From: Williamsia serinedens
Lineage (GTDB): Bacteria > Actinomycetota > Actinomycetes > Mycobacteriales > Mycobacteriaceae
DNA length: 64,000 nt
Direction of reading: 5' to 3'
Assembly (NCBI RefSeq): GCF_024171725.1
Contig: NZ_JAMTCG010000003.1
Span: 496,001 to 560,000 of the forward strand
Shown here: positions 62,508 through 64,000 of the stretch, piece by piece
Numbering within the stretch: position 1 is the stretch's first letter
Layout of the letters: each line of letters begins with the position of its first letter
Notes under the pieces: model-generated
Databases searched by the model: none
The model's input: the letters and a program-made list of their open reading frames with translations, nothing else
Told to the model about the DNA's origin: nothing
Made by a program: the position numbers and the translations under genes

Positions 62508-62809
62508 GCACGTTCTCCGTCGTCCTGCAGGATCTCGACGCACTGTCGGGGCGATTCGCCGGTGCAGCCGGCGACTACCGCACCGCTGCCGCCAGTGTCA
62601 CCCCGCCTGTCGTCGACAGCGGAGACGGGAGTTGCAACAGCGCGATGACTGCCGTCATGGAGATGCTCGACGTGTTGCACAAGTCCATGGCCGCCTCCAT
62701 CGAGGACCACTCCTCCAAGCTGCACGATGCCCGCGACGAGTACGACCGCACGGAGGACGTGAACAAGAACCGCTTCCTTTGGGACAACCTGAACAAGGAC
62801 TTCCGATGA
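62504..62809 (+). CDS. WXG100-like small protein with ESX export motif
   Basis: 101 residues. Helix-turn-helix of ESX-partner size; the turn lacks WxG (SVTPPVVDSGDGSCNSAM). After the second helix comes YDRTE, a Yxxx[D/E] export motif. ATGA overlaps on both sides couple it to the SseB-like gene and to the effector. The effector supplies the WxG, giving a complementary pair. Confidence 0.75.
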   Translation: MSTFSVVLQDLDALSGRFAGAAGDYRTAAASVTPPVVDSGDGSCNSAMTAVMEMLDVLHKSMAASIEDHSSKLHDARDEYDRTEDVNKNRFLWDNLNKDFR

Positions 62810-64000
62810 GCTGGATCGGTGGCGACATCGCCGGTCTGCAGTCCATGGGCAGCACGCTGCAGCGCGCACCCGGGTTGATCGAACCGATCGTGGCAAAACT
62901 GACCGATGGCGTCGACAAGCTGGGCGACGACGCGAGCTGGTCGGGTGAGGCCGCGCAGGCGTTCCGCAAGCTGTGGACCTCCGACGCGGTCCGCGCGGGA
63001 GGCATCGGCGCGATGGCAGGCAAGGCAGGCGACATCATCGCCGGACTGGGAGACCACCTTGCCTCGCTGGAGTCCGCTCTCTACAACAGCGCCCACGACG
63101 CCCAGTCCCGCGGCGCGCAGATTGGCGCCGACGGGCAGCCACTACCGCTCGTCATCACGGGCGACCCGACGACGCCGGCAGCAGCGGCAGCCCTGCAGGC
63201 GCAGGAGGATTACCAAGCCGCCTATGCAGAGGCCAAGCAGTTGGCGCAGGGATTCCGCCTCGACGCGGCGTCCGACCTGGCCGGCCTTGCCGAACCGATC
63301 GTCTCCGAGGGCGGGAAGGGCTTGACCCTAGACGGCGCCATCACGATCGGCGACTACCTGAAGGCCTTCTACGTCGTACCGAACGACAGGAACGCCCGGG
63401 TCAAACAGACGCTGCCACAGGAGATTGCGAAATCGAGGGAGAACTTTCGCGAGCTCCGGTGGAAGTTGAAGGCCGAGCAGGCCGCGTACAAGCAACGCGG
63501 ATTGGCGGTTCCCGAGGGTTCTCAGGCTCGCCTGGACCACCTTGCCGGGTCGAAGGCGTTGGACGACCTCAAGATGCAGCTCGCGGATGCGCAAGCCGGC
63601 AAGGGCGAGCTACCTATGTCTCAGATCCTCAATACGAAGATGTCCGACCTCAAGGGCATCGCCGGCCTGTCGGAGAAGCTGCCCGGCAAGCTGAAGTTTC
63701 TCAGCGACATTCCTGTGATCGACGTCGCCGCAACCGGCGTCGTCGCCGAGCTGCAAGCCATCGACGACCACCAGAAGGGGTGGAGCGAGACCACCGCTCA
63801 TGTCAACGATTACGCGGCCGGCGCAGTTGGGCTCGCCGGGGGCGCCTTGGTCGCGGCGGCCCTGCCGCTCGAGGCTCCAGTTGTTGCTGTGAGCGCTGCG
63901 GCGGGTTTCGCCGGGGTGGCGATCGGAGGTGTCGGTTACAACGCCTTTCACGAGCATTGGTCCGAAGACATCCACGACCACGGCGTGGTCGCAGGCATAC
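62806..64000 (+). CDS. WXG-type effector, 3' end outside window
   Basis: At least 398 residues; open to the right edge. The N-terminal hairpin has DASWSGEAAQAFRKLW (WxG near residue 46). A charged helical region follows (about 110-280), then a Gly/Ala-rich hydrophobic hairpin at about 340-385 (AAGAVGLAGGALVAAALPLE, then AGFAGVAIGGVGYNAF), like the membrane segment of the effector at 25841. The C-terminal part that would show a toxin domain is missing. The ATG overlaps the previous stop. Confidence 0.75.
   Translation, partial: MSWIGGDIAGLQSMGSTLQRAPGLIEPIVAKLTDGVDKLGDDASWSGEAAQAFRKLWTSDAVRAGGIGAMAGKAGDIIAGLGDHLASLESALYNSAHDAQSRGAQIGADGQPLPLVITGDPTTPAAAAALQAQEDYQAAYAEAKQLAQGFRLDAASDLAGLAEPIVSEGGKGLTLDGAITIGDYLKAFYVVPNDRNARVKQTLPQEIAKSRENFRELRWKLKAEQAAYKQRGLAVPEGSQARLDHLAGSKALDDLKMQLADAQAGKGELPMSQILNTKMSDLKGIAGLSEKLPGKLKFLSDIPVIDVAATGVVAELQAIDDHQKGWSETTAHVNDYAAGAVGLAGGALVAAALPLEAPVVAVSAAAGFAGVAIGGVGYNAFHEHWSEDIHDHGVVAGI

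Overview
The window is high-GC actinobacterial DNA. Several features point to a mycolate-type member of Mycobacteriales (Gordonia/Williamsia/Mycobacterium-like): many WXG100/ESX-type secreted proteins, a furA-katG pair, a DUF4185 secreted protein, a hemophore-like protein, a DUF3558-type lipoprotein and an acetamidase locus. No rRNA, tRNA, CRISPR array or insertion sequence was recognised. The genus is inferred from gene content only.

Layout. 1-5147: end of an ADP-ribosylglycohydrolase gene, an APC amino-acid permease, and a two-gene envelope glycosylation operon (GT2-GtrA fusion plus GT39-like membrane transferase). 5199-8704: an acyl-ACP-reductase-like oxidoreductase coupled to a tiny membrane ORF, a secreted DUF4185 protein and a small DUF2510 membrane protein. 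8715-12489: an aliphatic amidase locus, with amiE divergent from an AmiB-like AAA ATPase, a MarR regulator and an AmiC-like amide sensor. 12549-15863: hemophore-like protein, katG and furA. 15927-22880: a one-chain asymmetric ABC exporter, an Old Yellow Enzyme homologue and an FMN glutamate-synthase-domain protein. 22858-40730: M23-like membrane protein, sirtuin, and four WXG100/ESX effector modules separated by housekeeping genes (second Old Yellow Enzyme, NlpC/CHAP-like protein, msrB-msrA, HD hydrolase). 40806-44457: HNH endonuclease, NERD-helicase and a membrane protein.

45057-58447 is a visibly AT-richer, acquired defence island. It holds Vsr, a C5-cytosine methyltransferase carrying a C-terminal endonuclease-III-like Fe-S domain, and a tightly coupled minus-strand operon: Z1 ATPase, PD-(D/E)XK nuclease of the DUF4420 type, GHKL ATPase, unknown protein, DUF6339-like protein, then a second MutL/MORC-like GHKL ATPase. 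It is followed by a decayed DUF2075 helicase pseudogene and an EVE-like small protein. The architecture looks like a multi-gene restriction-modification-like system in which methylation marks self DNA, and the two GHKL ATPases, Z1 motor and nuclease attack unmodified DNA.

58498-64000: SOUL haem-binding protein, an internally duplicated 400-residue protein, a HepT-MntA toxin-antitoxin pair in which the MntA carries an XRE DNA-binding domain, and a fifth WXG100 module whose effector runs off the end. No ESX secretion machinery (EccB/C/D/E, MycP) lies in the window, so all five modules must use an apparatus encoded elsewhere.
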